This document shows, one piece after another, positions 38,401-46,828 of a stretch of DNA of 64,000 bases. Position numbers and translations under genes: made by a program. Source of the stretch: Lachnospiraceae bacterium 3-1 (GTDB lineage Bacteria; Bacillota; Clostridia; Lachnospirales; Lachnospiraceae); assembly GCA_000403255.2 (NCBI GenBank), contig KE159596.1:124001-188000 (forward strand), written 5' to 3'. The notes below the pieces were generated by a model. The model searched no databases, was not told the DNA's origin, and was given only the letters and a program-made list of their open reading frames with translations. Within the stretch, counting starts at the first letter, position 1. Each line of letters begins with the position of its first letter.

Positions 38401-39002
38401 AGTGGAATGCCTGTATCCTGACTGAGCCTTAAAAGCTGCTGATTCACATTCTGCTGTTCCAACAATCCATGGTCTTGCAGCTCCAGAAAATAATTGCCAT
38501 GCCCAAAGGTTTTATCATGCCACAATGCAGCTTCTTTTGCTTCCTCATAGGCGCCTCTAGACAGAAGCTTCTGCACTTCCCCTGCTAAGCAAGCGCTTAA
38601 AACAATCAATCCTTCGTGGTACTTTTCCAACACTTCCCGGTCTATTCTTGGCCTGTAATAATATCCTTCAGTAAATCCTCTGGATACAATCTTCATTAAA
38701 TTTGCGTAGCCCTGATTGTTCTCTGCCAGAAGCACCAAATGAAAATAGCGTTCTTCCCCTTCCACTTTCTCCCGATCAAATCGGGAACCTGGTGCAACAT
38801 AAACCTCACATCCCAAAATAGGCTTAATTCCTTCTTTTTTTGCTGCACGATAAAAATCAATCACTCCATACATGGCGCCATGGTCTGTGATGGCCGCTGC
38901 ATTCATACCCAGTTCTTTTACTCTGGTAACATATTCATTTATCTTATTGGAACCGTCCAACAGGCTGTATTCTGTGTGGACGTGAAGATGTACAAAAGAC
39001 AT
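35481..39002 (-). CDS. dnaE: DNA polymerase III subunit alpha
   Basis: 1173 residues. The PHP domain is at the start (FVHLHVHTEYSLLDG). The palm includes GRGSAAGSLVSYSL and the catalytic PDIDIDFCVDRR. A helix-hairpin-helix and a C-terminal OB fold (about 990-1070, GEIAMVGGMIVDKTVKYTK) follow. It catalyses DNA synthesis; in Firmicutes DnaE extends primers before PolC. It is 50 bp upstream of pfkA. Confidence 0.97.
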   Translation of the reverse strand: MSFVHLHVHTEYSLLDGSNKINEYVTRVKELGMNAAAITDHGAMYGVIDFYRAAKKEGIKPILGCEVYVAPGSRFDREKVEGEERYFHLVLLAENNQGYANLMKIVSRGFTEGYYYRPRIDREVLEKYHEGLIVLSACLAGEVQKLLSRGAYEEAKEAALWHDKTFGHGNYFLELQDHGLLEQQNVNQQLLRLSQDTGIPLTATNDVHYTYATDVDSHDILLCIQTGKKLTDENRMRYEGGQFYVKSEEEMNKLFPYALEALENTQKIADRCEVEIEFGVTKLPKFDVPKDYTSWEYLKKLCYEGLERRYPSKHGRISIPGKENVSLEEIKNQLQYELDIIRQMGYVDYFLIVWDFIRFARESGIAVGPGRGSAAGSLVSYSLEITNIDPIRYSLIFERFLNPERVTMPDIDIDFCVDRRQEVIDYVSDKYGKDRVVQIVTFGTMAARGVIRDVGRVMDMSYAFVDSIAKQIPTELGITIDKALKMNRELRSMYENDESVTRLIDMSRRLEGLPRHTSMHAAGVVISSKEIDDFVPLSRGSDGAITTQFTMTTLEELGLLKMDFLGLRNLTVLQNAVHLVNEGQKVHLDIDKIDFDDKAVLDSIGTGRTEGVFQLESAGMKNFMKELKPRSLEDIIAGISLYRPGPMDFIPAYIRGKNNPKLVTYDCPQLEPILAPTYGCIVYQEQVMQIVRDLAGYTLGRSDLVRRAMSKKKTAVMEQERKNFVYGNQEEGVPGCVSNGIDERIANKIFDEMIDFAKYAFNKSHAAAYAVVAYQTAYLKYYYPLEYMASLMSSVMGHIGKISEYIFTCRQMGIQVLPPSVNEGESYFSVSDKAIRYGLSAIKSVNHAFIENLCQERRERGKFTSLNDFLTRMADKEINKRVVENLIKAGALDGFDATRKQSMMVYAGIMDGIAQDKKNTMAGQMTLFDLAGEEEKSDFEVKLPDVGEYSREVYLGFEKEVLGIYISGHPLEEYEEKLKKNVTRVTTDFLLEEETGQTKVQEGEIAMVGGMIVDKTVKYTKQNQTMAFITLEDLVGNLEIIIFPRNYEKNSRLLNVDEKVFVKGRVSTEEEKNGKLICDKIYSFDDTKKELWLQFPTKEEYEQKKDKVMELLESSDGTEQVVIYISKEKQMKRLPPNWSIDASTEMVNRFTNFLGEKNVKVVEKSIENLPKRD

Positions 39003-39062
39003 AAACTCCTCCGTTTTGTATCTTAGATATCCCTAAGTCAAATACCTCCCAGAAATGACAGG

Positions 39063-40220
39063 TTATATATATTCTGGATTAAGAAAGGGGATCACAAGCT
39101 CTGTAGCTTCACCGTCTGCATCAAGCCCCCAATACCCACTGTAGATACCGTCTCCTAACCCGCTTGCAAACATCGCAAGTTTGTAGCCAGTCTCTGGCAT
39201 CTGCCAAAGGAGGAAATCACCGCTTTCCCGCTGGAGCTCTGGGTACATCTCATAGCTTTTTCGGAAATAAGGTGCGAAGTAATCATAGTATTCATTTTTA
39301 CCAGGATTCTCATCCTTCCATTTGCTAATAAAATGACGGTATTTTTCTGCCGCCTCTGTATCTGAAAAACATGCTAACCCGGCATCCACACCAAAAAATG
39401 CCCAAACCCCTGGTTTGTTCATATCCTCCTTGGCGCTTCCTTTTGGCATTGCAATTTCATGACATACCGTCTGTCTGTTGCTGATTACAAGTCTTGCTGC
39501 CACAATACGCAATCCAACCTTTTCCGAATGGCAAACTGCAAGGTCTACGGGATAACTACCTGCCGGAATCTTTTTTTCCAATGTAACCATATATTTACTT
39601 CCCAGATATACAATGGGGTCTGAAAGAACAATTTCTCCTGTGGGAAAATCTGCTTCTCCAATGCAAAAAGACTCTATCCTGCCTCCCTTCTGAAACAAGC
39701 TCTGAAAAAATTCTTCTGGGTATGTTTCTTTATTTAAAAATTTTAGATTCTTTTCAAACGCCTCCTGGAACGGCGGTTTTATCTGCTCCCTGATTTCTTC
39801 CCCTGTTACAGTATTTACAAAATAAGCGCCTGTCTCATCCTTGCGAAACTCCAAATCAGACCCATCTGGCATAAAGAAAACATTTACCACTGCTGGTTCT
39901 ATATTCGCCAACACATTAAAATCAACTACCGTCATATTATCTGGATTATCCACATATTCCTGGGTGTCTGTATCCCCAAAAGCAATCCATCCATTTCCAT
40001 GCCCCTCCCCCTGGCGGAACAACCATTTCAGCTTTGACTTACCCTGAAGGATGGATTTGCTGACGATGGTTCCGCCGGCTCCTTTGATATATTGTTTGAT
40101 CTCTGATTGTTCCGAGCCTGTCTTGGTCTTTTCTGTCTGTGTCTGTGTTTTTTCAGATGTTACTTCTGCTTTCTCAACTTTTAACTCTTTTTCTTTTTTC
40201 TTCTTATTAAATAATCCCAT
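39063..40220 (-). CDS. DUF2185-DUF4241 two-domain protein (Imm33-like)
   Basis: 385 residues. A charged Lys/Glu/Thr-rich head (1-42) is followed by a DUF2185/Imm33-type domain (about 45-110: GGTIVSKSILQGKSKLKWLF, NGWIAFGDTD, NMTVVDFNVLANIEP). The C-terminal 200 residues resemble DUF4241 (IPAGSYPVDLAVC, WAFFGVDAGLACFSDTEA). Both domains occur among immunity proteins of contact-dependent toxins, but no toxin gene is nearby. No signal peptide. Cytosolic; function unproven. Confidence 0.75.
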   Translation of the reverse strand: MGLFNKKKKEKELKVEKAEVTSEKTQTQTEKTKTGSEQSEIKQYIKGAGGTIVSKSILQGKSKLKWLFRQGEGHGNGWIAFGDTDTQEYVDNPDNMTVVDFNVLANIEPAVVNVFFMPDGSDLEFRKDETGAYFVNTVTGEEIREQIKPPFQEAFEKNLKFLNKETYPEEFFQSLFQKGGRIESFCIGEADFPTGEIVLSDPIVYLGSKYMVTLEKKIPAGSYPVDLAVCHSEKVGLRIVAARLVISNRQTVCHEIAMPKGSAKEDMNKPGVWAFFGVDAGLACFSDTEAAEKYRHFISKWKDENPGKNEYYDYFAPYFRKSYEMYPELQRESGDFLLWQMPETGYKLAMFASGLGDGIYSGYWGLDADGEATELVIPFLNPEYI

Positions 40221-40361
40221 ATCTACTCCTTATATGTAAAATATAACGTCGTCTCATTTGCCACAAAAATTTTCATTTCTATCTTACCCTTAAATCCCAA
40301 AAAGTGCAAGAACAAAACGGGAAAGAAACGTTACTCCTCTGTTACTGCCCCTTCATAACAC

Positions 40362-40390
40362 TTGATTTTTATTGCCTGCAATTCTATAAT
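40362..40390 (+). promoter_or_regulatory. Promoter of the CPBP protease gene
   Basis: TTGATT (40362-40367), 17-bp spacer, TATAAT (40385-40390), 42 bp before ATG 40433. Confidence 0.65.
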
Positions 40391-40432
40391 AATTAGTATA
40401 ACAAAATACGCTATAGAAAGAAAGGATTTTAC

Positions 40433-41314
40433 ATGATGAAAGTTTTAAAAAAAATAGGAAGCATCCTGTTTTGTCTGCTTCCGGTTCTTCTGGCCTTGGG
40501 TATTCAATTTCTTGTGGTTTTCGCTGGATTTGTAATCAAAATTATTATTCTTATCGGCCGGGACTCTTCTTGGATCAATGAGATTACTTCTCCTGACCTT
40601 TTATATCAGACTCTGTCAGACAGTCAGTTTTTAATGCTGCTATCTGCCATTTATGGAATTATTTCTGCTTTAATCCTGGGTTTCTGGTATTGGAAAGGGT
40701 TCTTTCCAAAAAAACAGCCCAAACGCAGATGTTCTTCCATCATTCATCCTGCCATGTTCTTTGGACTGATATTTCTGATGATTGGAATGCAATATATTTC
40801 CACTTATCTGGTTGCAATTTTGGCTGCTGTTCATCCTGCCTGGTATCATTCCTATGAAGAGCTGCTAAAAAGCGCTGGTTTTGGTGATATCACACTCATT
40901 CTTGCCTTATACTCTATCGTTATAGCTCCCATCAGTGAAGAACTCATTTTCCGGGGCGTTACTATGAAATATGCAGCAAAAACCATGCCCTTTTTCCTGG
41001 CGAATGTCCTGCAGGCATTTCTGTTCGGCCTATTCCACGGAAATGTAATACAGGGAGTCTATGCCTTTACTGTTGGGCTGTTCTGCGGTTATGTTTGCTT
41101 CATAGGCAACAGCATTTATCTGTCCATTCTGTTTCATATGATGTTTAACCTGTGGGGAACTTTTTGTTCTGATTTCCTTTCTTATTCTGGAGACTCTGCC
41201 CTGATTCATCTGGCTATTTTTGCCGGGGCTGTCTTGGCAGCCGCAATTGGAGTATTTTTATATCAATGGGGCGCCAAGAGACGTCCCACTTCAACGAAGT
41301 CAAATACTCCGTAG
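40433..41314 (+). CDS. CPBP-family (Abi/CAAX) intramembrane metalloprotease
   Basis: 293 residues with about eight membrane helices. The CPBP motifs are present: EELIFRG (motif 1, catalytic Glu-Glu...Arg), FGLFHGN (motif 2, His) and a later HMMFNLWG (motif 3). These enzymes cleave membrane peptides or confer bacteriocin self-immunity. The ATG pair at 40433 follows AAAGGA. Convergent with the next gene, 2 bp apart. Confidence 0.9.
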   Translation: MMKVLKKIGSILFCLLPVLLALGIQFLVVFAGFVIKIIILIGRDSSWINEITSPDLLYQTLSDSQFLMLLSAIYGIISALILGFWYWKGFFPKKQPKRRCSSIIHPAMFFGLIFLMIGMQYISTYLVAILAAVHPAWYHSYEELLKSAGFGDITLILALYSIVIAPISEELIFRGVTMKYAAKTMPFFLANVLQAFLFGLFHGNVIQGVYAFTVGLFCGYVCFIGNSIYLSILFHMMFNLWGTFCSDFLSYSGDSALIHLAIFAGAVLAAAIGVFLYQWGAKRRPTSTKSNTP

Positions 41315-41316
41315 GT

Positions 41317-41895
41317 TCATTCTGGCTTCAAACTAAAAAGCTTCGCTCCAACTCCATTGCCAATCAGCATGACTAGCAGATAGCTAAACGCCTTGAAACT
41401 ATATATTCCCGCAAAATTGAAATAAAACATATTTGCAATGGAGTGCTCAAAACCGGATAATATGAATATCATTACAGGCGCAATGATAAATATAATATTT
41501 TTCGATTTGTTATAATTATCGATTGCCAAATACATTAGAGCACCACAAAACATAGATAAAATAAAAATATGTAGCATATTGTTACTTAACTTTTTATGAA
41601 CCAATTGCAAGCTATCGATATTAGGATGCGTAGCTTTCATGAAAAACGCTACAATAAAAGTTCCTATAAAGTTTCCAATTATGATGATAGGCATATGGAA
41701 CAATTCCTTGCATTCTTTCACAAACCCTATTTTTCCAGTGTATAAGCAAAATCCTTGAGTTACGATTGTTAATAAACCAAAAGAAAATAAAAGCGAACCG
41801 ATCACTTTATTTTCTACTGACAAATACACAATCCCACCCAGCCCAATCATTAGACCTGCATAAATTGATTTTATAAACATTTGCTTCTTATCCAT
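41317..41895 (-). CDS. Formate/nitrite transporter-family membrane protein
   Basis: About 192 residues from ATG 41895, shorter than typical FNT channels (about 250-280). Helices include IYAGLMIGLGGIVYLSVEN, MPIIIIGNFIGTFIVAFFM and GFEHSIANMFYF, the last matching the FNT re-entrant signature. The longer open frame reaching 42078 crosses the attachment-site duplication and is not genuine. The start region may have been rearranged by island insertion; GTG codons near 41904 are alternatives. Confidence 0.72.
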   Translation of the reverse strand: MDKKQMFIKSIYAGLMIGLGGIVYLSVENKVIGSLLFSFGLLTIVTQGFCLYTGKIGFVKECKELFHMPIIIIGNFIGTFIVAFFMKATHPNIDSLQLVHKKLSNNMLHIFILSMFCGALMYLAIDNYNKSKNIIFIIAPVMIFILSGFEHSIANMFYFNFAGIYSFKAFSYLLVMLIGNGVGAKLFSLKPE

Positions 41896-41981
41896 AAATG
41901 AAAGCACCACCTCTCCCACTACTGTGTATATTATATTTGAAATTTTAGTATTAAAAAAACCTTGATTCCTCAAGGTTGCCA

Positions 41982-42006
41982 AAAGCTGCTGACGGGAATC
42001 GAACCC
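41982..42006. repeat. Distal attachment-site copy (tRNA-Thr 3'-end duplication)
   Basis: 25 bp starting AAAGCTGCTGACGGG and ending CGAACCC match 54694-54718 exactly, covering the T-arm and acceptor 3' half of tRNA-Thr. Only this fragment, not a whole tRNA, is present. Confidence 0.9.
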
Positions 42007-42084
42007 ACTAGCAAATCTTAGTTTTCCTCTAAAAACCAGCTTTTTTCTACTTTTCATTTGATTACCTTTGATTACCAAAGTAAT

Positions 42085-42456
42085 TATGCTTTCTTAAATT
42101 CTGGTATAGAACTTATGATATGGCTTTTTTGTTCAATACCTCTTCGATTTCTATGATAATAATTTTCTGTGCAACTAATAATTCGTAGTCATCCTTTTTC
42201 CGCTTTTATCTGTAAATATGTATTCTCCAAACGGATTTAAGGATTTAATCTTTGAACATAACCATGCATAGTCCTCTGGAATTATTACAGTTCTTACACC
42301 TGCTTCGCTCTTAGGAAATTCTTTTACACTATACACATACTTTCCATCTTCTCCTAAAAACCGAGTTTCTGTCCTTCTAATCTTGAAGGTGTTCCCGTCA
42401 AAAACATCATGTTTTAATGCTACAAGCTCTCCTACCCGAATTCCTGTCGCAAACAT
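42085..42456 (-). pseudogene. Tyrosine recombinase (integrase) remnant
   Basis: The frame starting at IS junction 42456 reads ATGIRVGELVALKH, the block with the first catalytic Arg, continuing to KSGKRMTTNY, then a stop. Further downstream in frame YHRNRRGIEQKSHII and IPEFKKA resemble an integrase C-terminus. The segment with the HxxR and Tyr residues is missing, and the 5' part is cut off by an IS fragment. It is the island's former integrase, next to the attachment site. Confidence 0.8.
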
Positions 42457-42459
42457 TAA

Positions 42460-42882
42460 CCTAAATTATTCACCGATATGCGGTGAAAGTGGCTCAAAGT
42501 CCCATAGTTATTGTATTTAAGCTGTTTATTGCATTTCATCTATTAAATGAATAAAAAAGAGCATCCAGTTGTGGTAAAATTAAGGTGTTCAACGTCTTAA
42601 TAATCACACAAAAGGAGCCCTTTATGGATATTTTAAACACCTTATCACTTAAAAGCAATAGACAGATTAAAATAAATTTTAACGGTGGCGATCTATCCTC
42701 CGATGCAGGACTTCTTCTTATAAAAGAATTCGCTGCAAAAATCGGCTTTGCAAAGCTGATCAAAAAGATATTTAAGACCGATGATAAATCGATCCGCTTC
42801 CACAAGGATAACGAAAACCTTATGCAGATGCTCTATCAGATTATCTCCGCATATTTTGAAGATGACTGCGCGGATGAGCTAA
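42460..42882 (+). mobile_element. Truncated IS1380-family copy
   Basis: About 423 bp nearly identical (reverse orientation) to the right end of the element at 45148-46671. It begins with terminal CCTAAATTATTCACC and includes the transposase start (MDILNTLSLKSNRQIKINF) to the ADEL residues, where similarity stops abruptly at about 42882. It interrupts the integrase at 42457-42459. The short frame running past 42882 into unrelated DNA is not a functional gene. Confidence 0.88.
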
Positions 42883-42961
42883 TTTTTATCTTTACCACTC
42901 AATACACACTTTTTACAAAAGCATCTGGATATTCCTTCTCCAAATGCTTTTCAACTCTTCA

Positions 42962-43180
42962 TCATATTTTACTGTTAAAATATTCTTGTGTAACTTGTAA
43001 CTGCTTCTTTAATATTTCCCTCCACATATGAGGACGAATTTCTCCTGAACCTTTTGAAACTTTCGTCAATTTGATATTTCCATCATCATCTATTTTCCGA
43101 TAGAAGTAATGATCCGTATCTTTATACAGTTCCCATCCATCTCTATCGCAAAATCTCTTTAGTTCTTTCCATCTTGGCAT
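42962..43180 (-). CDS. HicA-like mRNA interferase toxin
   Basis: 72 residues. The dsRNA-binding-type fold is suggested by WELYKDTDHYFYRKID, with the His at the usual HicA catalytic place, then SGEIRPHMWREILKKQL. Overlaps the upstream antitoxin by 22 bp, typical of toxin-antitoxin coupling. It would cleave mRNA when free of antitoxin. Confidence 0.72.
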   Translation of the reverse strand: MPRWKELKRFCDRDGWELYKDTDHYFYRKIDDDGNIKLTKVSKGSGEIRPHMWREILKKQLQVTQEYFNSKI

Positions 43181-43584
43181 TGTAACATATCTCCTATCCT
43201 TTCTGGGTTATCTATAATCAATGCTTTAAAAATATAAGGGATATGTTTCTTTCTATTGGGACTATGGGAATACATTTCATATTCATTATAATAATCCAAA
43301 GCATATTCTAATATAGCCCTGCCCATGTTCAAACGTGCTTCCTGCTCATCTTTACCATTCTCTACAAGATCAATTTCATTAAGTGATAAAGTAACAGAAT
43401 TATCGCCTTCAATATATCTCGTGGCAGTAAAATAATATGCTTCTAAAATCTCAGATATTGTTTCCAAATTTGAAAACCACATTTTATCTCGTGTGCGTTT
43501 GATAAACTTAGGTTTCTCATGAATAACGCTATCGCAAACCGCGCTCCATTCTTTTCTTACAGTTGTAGCCTGTTCCATCAACAT
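43159..43584 (-). CDS. Antitoxin of the HicA-like module (Phd/HicB-like)
   Basis: 141 residues from ATG 43584 with AAGGAG 9 bp upstream; earlier Met codons lie in the promoter. N-terminal VRKEWSAVCDSVIHEKPKFI and RTRDKMWFSNLE resemble Phd-type DNA-binding antitoxins; SVTLSLNEIDLVENGKDEQEA resembles HicB. It likely neutralises the HicA-like toxin and represses the operator at 43610-43650. Confidence 0.75.
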   Translation of the reverse strand: MLMEQATTVRKEWSAVCDSVIHEKPKFIKRTRDKMWFSNLETISEILEAYYFTATRYIEGDNSVTLSLNEIDLVENGKDEQEARLNMGRAILEYALDYYNEYEMYSHSPNRKKHIPYIFKALIIDNPERIGDMLQCQDGKN

Positions 43585-43609
43585 ATCTATCATCTCCTTC
43601 GATACCTCC

Positions 43610-43650
43610 ATCATAGCAAAAAGTGTACACAATGTCAACAGTGTACACTT
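43610..43650 (-). promoter_or_regulatory. Consensus promoter embedded in a palindromic operator
   Basis: Minus-strand TTGACA (43633-43638) and TATGAT (43610-43615), 17-bp spacing. The perfect inverted repeat AAGTGTACAC / GTGTACACTT (43621-43630 and 43641-43650) brackets the -35. This is the expected design for toxin-antitoxin autorepression. Confidence 0.82.
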
Positions 43651-43698
43651 CTAGCATATGATGTTCATCCAATTTTTATGCTATAAATAAAAGTCTGT

Positions 43699-43969
43699 CT
43701 ATTTCATCTTATAATCTTTATACCACATTTTATACAATTCCTTATCCGAATGCTTTCTATTTCCATTATACTTAGACCACCCCTTCTTATAGGAGTTAAA
43801 GGAATTTAAAAATTTATAATCACAAATATCATAAGAGCAAAATAATTTTTTATATGCCCTTCCAGACGGAATGTCCAAATAATTTCTACGCAAATGTCTA
43901 TTTGCACGCTTTTTTCATTCCACGGTTATAATCCTTGCAACATGGAACTTTCTTATAACTTCTACTCAT
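43699..43969 (-). pseudogene. Frameshifted small basic protein gene (MSRSYKK type)
   Basis: ATG 43969 opens MSRSYKKVPCCKDYNRG but reaches a stop at about 43898. Dropping one A of the A6 run (43910-43915) joins it to KRANRHLRRNYLDIPSG and the frame ending at 43699 (about 89 residues). The combined protein is Lys/Arg/Tyr-rich and resembles small uncharacterised Firmicutes mobile-element proteins. Function unknown. Confidence 0.6.
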
Positions 43970-44054
43970 AACATTTTCCTCTTAAAAGCAACATTTCATT
44001 TCGACTCAACATCATCTACTAAATAACAGATAATTTTCATGTCCTCTTTTTATT

Positions 44055-44216
44055 CTACTGATTAATCAATTCGTCAATTATAGCCTCACAAGCAGCAACA
44101 CACTCATCTTGAGTAGAATATCTCATATTTTCCCATAAAGAGTTAAAACGACAATCTTCATCTTTTTTATTAAATATATAATACCAATATGGTACTTCAT
44201 TTCTCGATCTTAACAT
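44055..44216 (-). CDS. 53-residue hypothetical protein
   Basis: The frame from ATG 44216 reads MLRSRNEVPYWYYIFNKKDE and ends QDECVAACEAIIDELINQ. No clear ribosome site precedes it. Two Cys and an aromatic-rich head are notable. It could be the tail of an older gene. Confidence 0.35.
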   Translation of the reverse strand: MLRSRNEVPYWYYIFNKKDEDCRFNSLWENMRYSTQDECVAACEAIIDELINQ

Positions 44217-44264
44217 TTGGATTTTTCAACTAAACAAGTTAGACTTGTTCCAAATTATTAAGTT

Positions 44265-44456
44265 TTACATACTCGCTACAGTTTTCCGCTTTAATGCCCT
44301 TCTCCGTTCAATCTCTCTTTCTGCTTCTTTGCCGGAATTATTGTAATATGCAACTTTTTCCGCTACTGTCATATCTTTTGTCTGTTCATAATTCTGTTCC
44401 CTGATCTTGTGAATATCCTCAATCGTAAAATCAGGACTAATAACCAATGCTTCCAT
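44265..44456 (-). CDS. Small antitoxin-like protein paired with PIN nuclease
   Basis: 63 residues from ATG 44456 (GAGGG upstream). The acidic/basic helical sequence DFTIEDIHKIREQNYEQTKD and a C-terminal Arg/Lys cluster resemble small partners encoded downstream of PIN proteins. It starts 2 bp after the PIN stop. Confidence 0.6.
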   Translation of the reverse strand: MEALVISPDFTIEDIHKIREQNYEQTKDMTVAEKVAYYNNSGKEAEREIERRRALKRKTVASM

Positions 44457-44458
44457 AA

Positions 44459-44935
44459 TCATCCCTCACTTTCCAATAATACAGATGGATTGATAATATC
44501 TATTCCCTTGTAACCTTCTAGATTAGCAATCGCTCTCACGCCCCTAATCGTCTTGATATTTACAATATGCTTAAAATTCCATGATATGATACAGTCACAA
44601 GCATTGACAACAGCGGCGGCAATGTGCTGACAGTCATCAAAGCTCTTCGGTCTTAATATCCCCATATCAATAATCTTCTGTGCAAGTTCCACGATTTCCT
44701 CATTAATTTCTAATTTGGTATACTCAATATCACTCAAATAGTCATACAGTTTGTTCCTTTTGCTTTCAGAACATTTCTCTATTTCATCCAATGTTACCTG
44801 AGAAAGATATACATCATATTTTCCATTGACAAAATCTTTCCATAATTCCAATGTGTCCTTCATGCGTTCTGGTGCATCTTCCTGTGAAAGATAACTGATG
44901 TATCTAAGTATACCTTTAATTTCCGCATAGAGCAT
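44459..44935 (-). CDS. PIN-domain ribonuclease, VapC-like toxin
   Basis: 158 residues from ATG 44935, which overlaps the preceding stop as ATGA. PIN-type acidic residues appear in VTLDEIEKC, SFDDCQHIAAAV and CDCIISWNFKHIVN (the last is the typical D-xx-xS-W-N-F block). It is probably a toxin cleaving RNA, with the downstream 63-residue protein as antitoxin. Confidence 0.78.
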   Translation of the reverse strand: MLYAEIKGILRYISYLSQEDAPERMKDTLELWKDFVNGKYDVYLSQVTLDEIEKCSESKRNKLYDYLSDIEYTKLEINEEIVELAQKIIDMGILRPKSFDDCQHIAAAVVNACDCIISWNFKHIVNIKTIRGVRAIANLEGYKGIDIINPSVLLESEG

Positions 44936-45141
44936 CACTCCTTAAATCTGGTTTCATATGCCAACTCTGGTTTTAGATCAACTTTCCATTCAATCAAATC
45001 CTCCAGCTGGCATTGTAACAACTGGCATATATCCTCAATAGTCTTTGTTGATACATCACACATAAAATCTTTTCCGTTATGAGTGTCTTTGTATTCCTGT
45101 AATTTTTGCTCAATCTCTTCCATTGTTGCACCGCTACACAT
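44935..45141 (-). pseudogene. 5'-truncated Cro/CI-type HTH regulator
   Basis: Residues VSTKTIEDICQLLQCQLEDL match the C-terminal end of HTH_26 (Cro/CI) regulators. The DNA-binding N-terminal part is missing because the IS1380 element begins at 45148. Formerly first gene of the PIN operon and probably its regulator. Confidence 0.68.
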
Positions 45142-45147
45142 TTTAAG

Positions 45148-46671
45148 CCTGAATTATTCATGAACATATAGAAATGCTTGATACTACAAAACCTTGAACC
45201 AGTTCCCTTGAAATCAATCGAGTTATCCACAAAAATGGGCAGACTTCCCCCTTGGAATCCGATTGAGTTTTTTGAAATGTCAAAGTACGTTAATGGTTGC
45301 TATTCCAACTGTATGGTCAGTCGCCGGATGTTCTCCAGTGTTCCGTAGAATTCCTTTTTATAGGGACAGCTGCCGCACAGCTTGAATGTGACATATCTTG
45401 CTGAACGGACTGCTCTCGCAGCAATTTTTATCAGCTTTAATCGAATGGTATTAACCTGTTGCTTTCGCATATTTGCCGGAAGTACCAGTCGCCTGAACCA
45501 ATTGAATAAGTTGTACGCAAGCATGTGAATCCGCATTCGGTTGGCATTTACTACTTTGGAATGACTGCTGACAGCGGCAAAGTCAAATGTATAAGCTGAC
45601 CGTATGGTTTCTCAATTTTGAAAACCACACGTCTCGGATATTCCCATGTGCCAGCCTGATACAGGAATTCACCATAAGTTGCTCTATAGCTGATCTGGTC
45701 CTCTTTGGATGCTTTGTACAAATCTTCCTCTTCATCCGAAGCAAGGGCAATAAGTGAGGAATTCCGTTTTAAGCGGATGGCATAGGAACAGCCATTCATC
45801 TCACAGGCTTTATAAAGTTTTGGAGATGAGAATCCGCTGTCGCCGCGAAGATAAGTTTTTATTCCTCTTTCCATGTATTCCAGAAAGAGGGATTCCATAA
45901 ATTTATCCGCATCATTGCTGCAGTGGAGTGTTCCGTCACACAGCTGTGCTTTGGGCAGATCTCTGGTCAGTCCGTCATAGCGCAGTAACGGATGATAGCC
46001 ATGTGCCTGATAATGGAAGTTGAAGCCTTCTCCTTCCTGCTTGCCGTAAGCGCCAAACAGGGTGCTGTCCAAGTCAAGAAGCATATGTTCCGGCCGCTTT
46101 ATGGAATAGATGATATCCCTGAGGCTTTTATCAATGTCATCGAACTGTATGAGGGTATCCTCGTTCATACGGTTGAAAAATCTTGATAATGTAGGCTGCG
46201 ATGCCAGACTTTTCTTTTCAAGAATGGCATGAAAAACAGGATCCGAAGTTAGCTCATCCGCGCAGTCATCTTCAAAATATGCGGAGATAATCTGATAAAG
46301 CATCTGCATAAGGTTTTCGTTATCCTTGTGGAAGCGGATCGATTTATCATCGGTCTTAAATATCTTTTTGATCAGCTTTGCAAAGCCGATTTTTGCAGCG
46401 AATTCTTTTATAAGAAGAAGTCCTGCATCGGAGGATAGATCGCCACCGTTAAAATTTATTTTAATCTGTGTATTGCTTTTAAGTGATAAGGTGTTTAAAA
46501 TATCCATAAAGGGCTCCTTTTGTGTGATTATTAAGACGTTGAACACCTTAATTTTACCACAACTGGATGCTCTTTTTTATTCATTTAATAGATGAAATGC
46601 AATAAACAGCTTAAGTACAATAACTATGGGACTTTGAGCCACTTTCACCGCGTATCGGTGAATAATTTAGG
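45148..46671 (-). mobile_element. IS1380-family insertion sequence, internally deleted
   Basis: Terminal inverted repeats CCTGAATTATTCA (45148) and CCTAAATTATTCA (complement ending 46671) are flanked by the 5-bp duplication TTAAG (45143-45147 and 46672-46676). The length 1524 bp is about 120-150 bp less than a full IS1380, matching a deletion in the transposase. Confidence 0.9.
45300..46507 (-). pseudogene. IS1380 transposase with deletion/frameshift
   Basis: From ATG 46507 (AGGAG upstream) the product shows the IS1380 N-terminus, the first Asp in LLDLDSTLFG and second Asp in YLRGDSGFSSPKL. At KPYGQLIHLT the frame breaks; the remaining frame resumes at FDFAAVSSHSKVVNANR and ends at 45300. 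The about 40-residue stretch that should hold the catalytic Glu is missing, so the enzyme is inactive. Confidence 0.87.
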
Positions 46672-46828
46672 TTAAGCATGGAAGACATACGGAACTACTA
46701 CGGAAGTACAGAGGTAGATACAGACGGCACAAGGATATTGAAATAGGCGTAACCGCAAGTAAAAAATAGGGTGTAACCAATGGAAACGGCTGCACCCTGA
46801 CAATAAAAGAAAAGGACGGTATAAGGAT

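Noticed and set aside
41982-42006. A second tRNA-Thr gene
   Set aside because: Only the 3' quarter of the tRNA is present; no acceptor 5' strand, D-arm or anticodon arm.
41896-42078. Upstream extension of the formate/nitrite-type protein
   Set aside because: It crosses the tRNA-derived attachment duplication; the encoded sequence is translated tRNA, not a protein.
42585-43031. 148-codon frame as an intact gene
   Set aside because: Only the first about 95 residues are transposase; the rest is read-through of unrelated DNA after the IS breakpoint.
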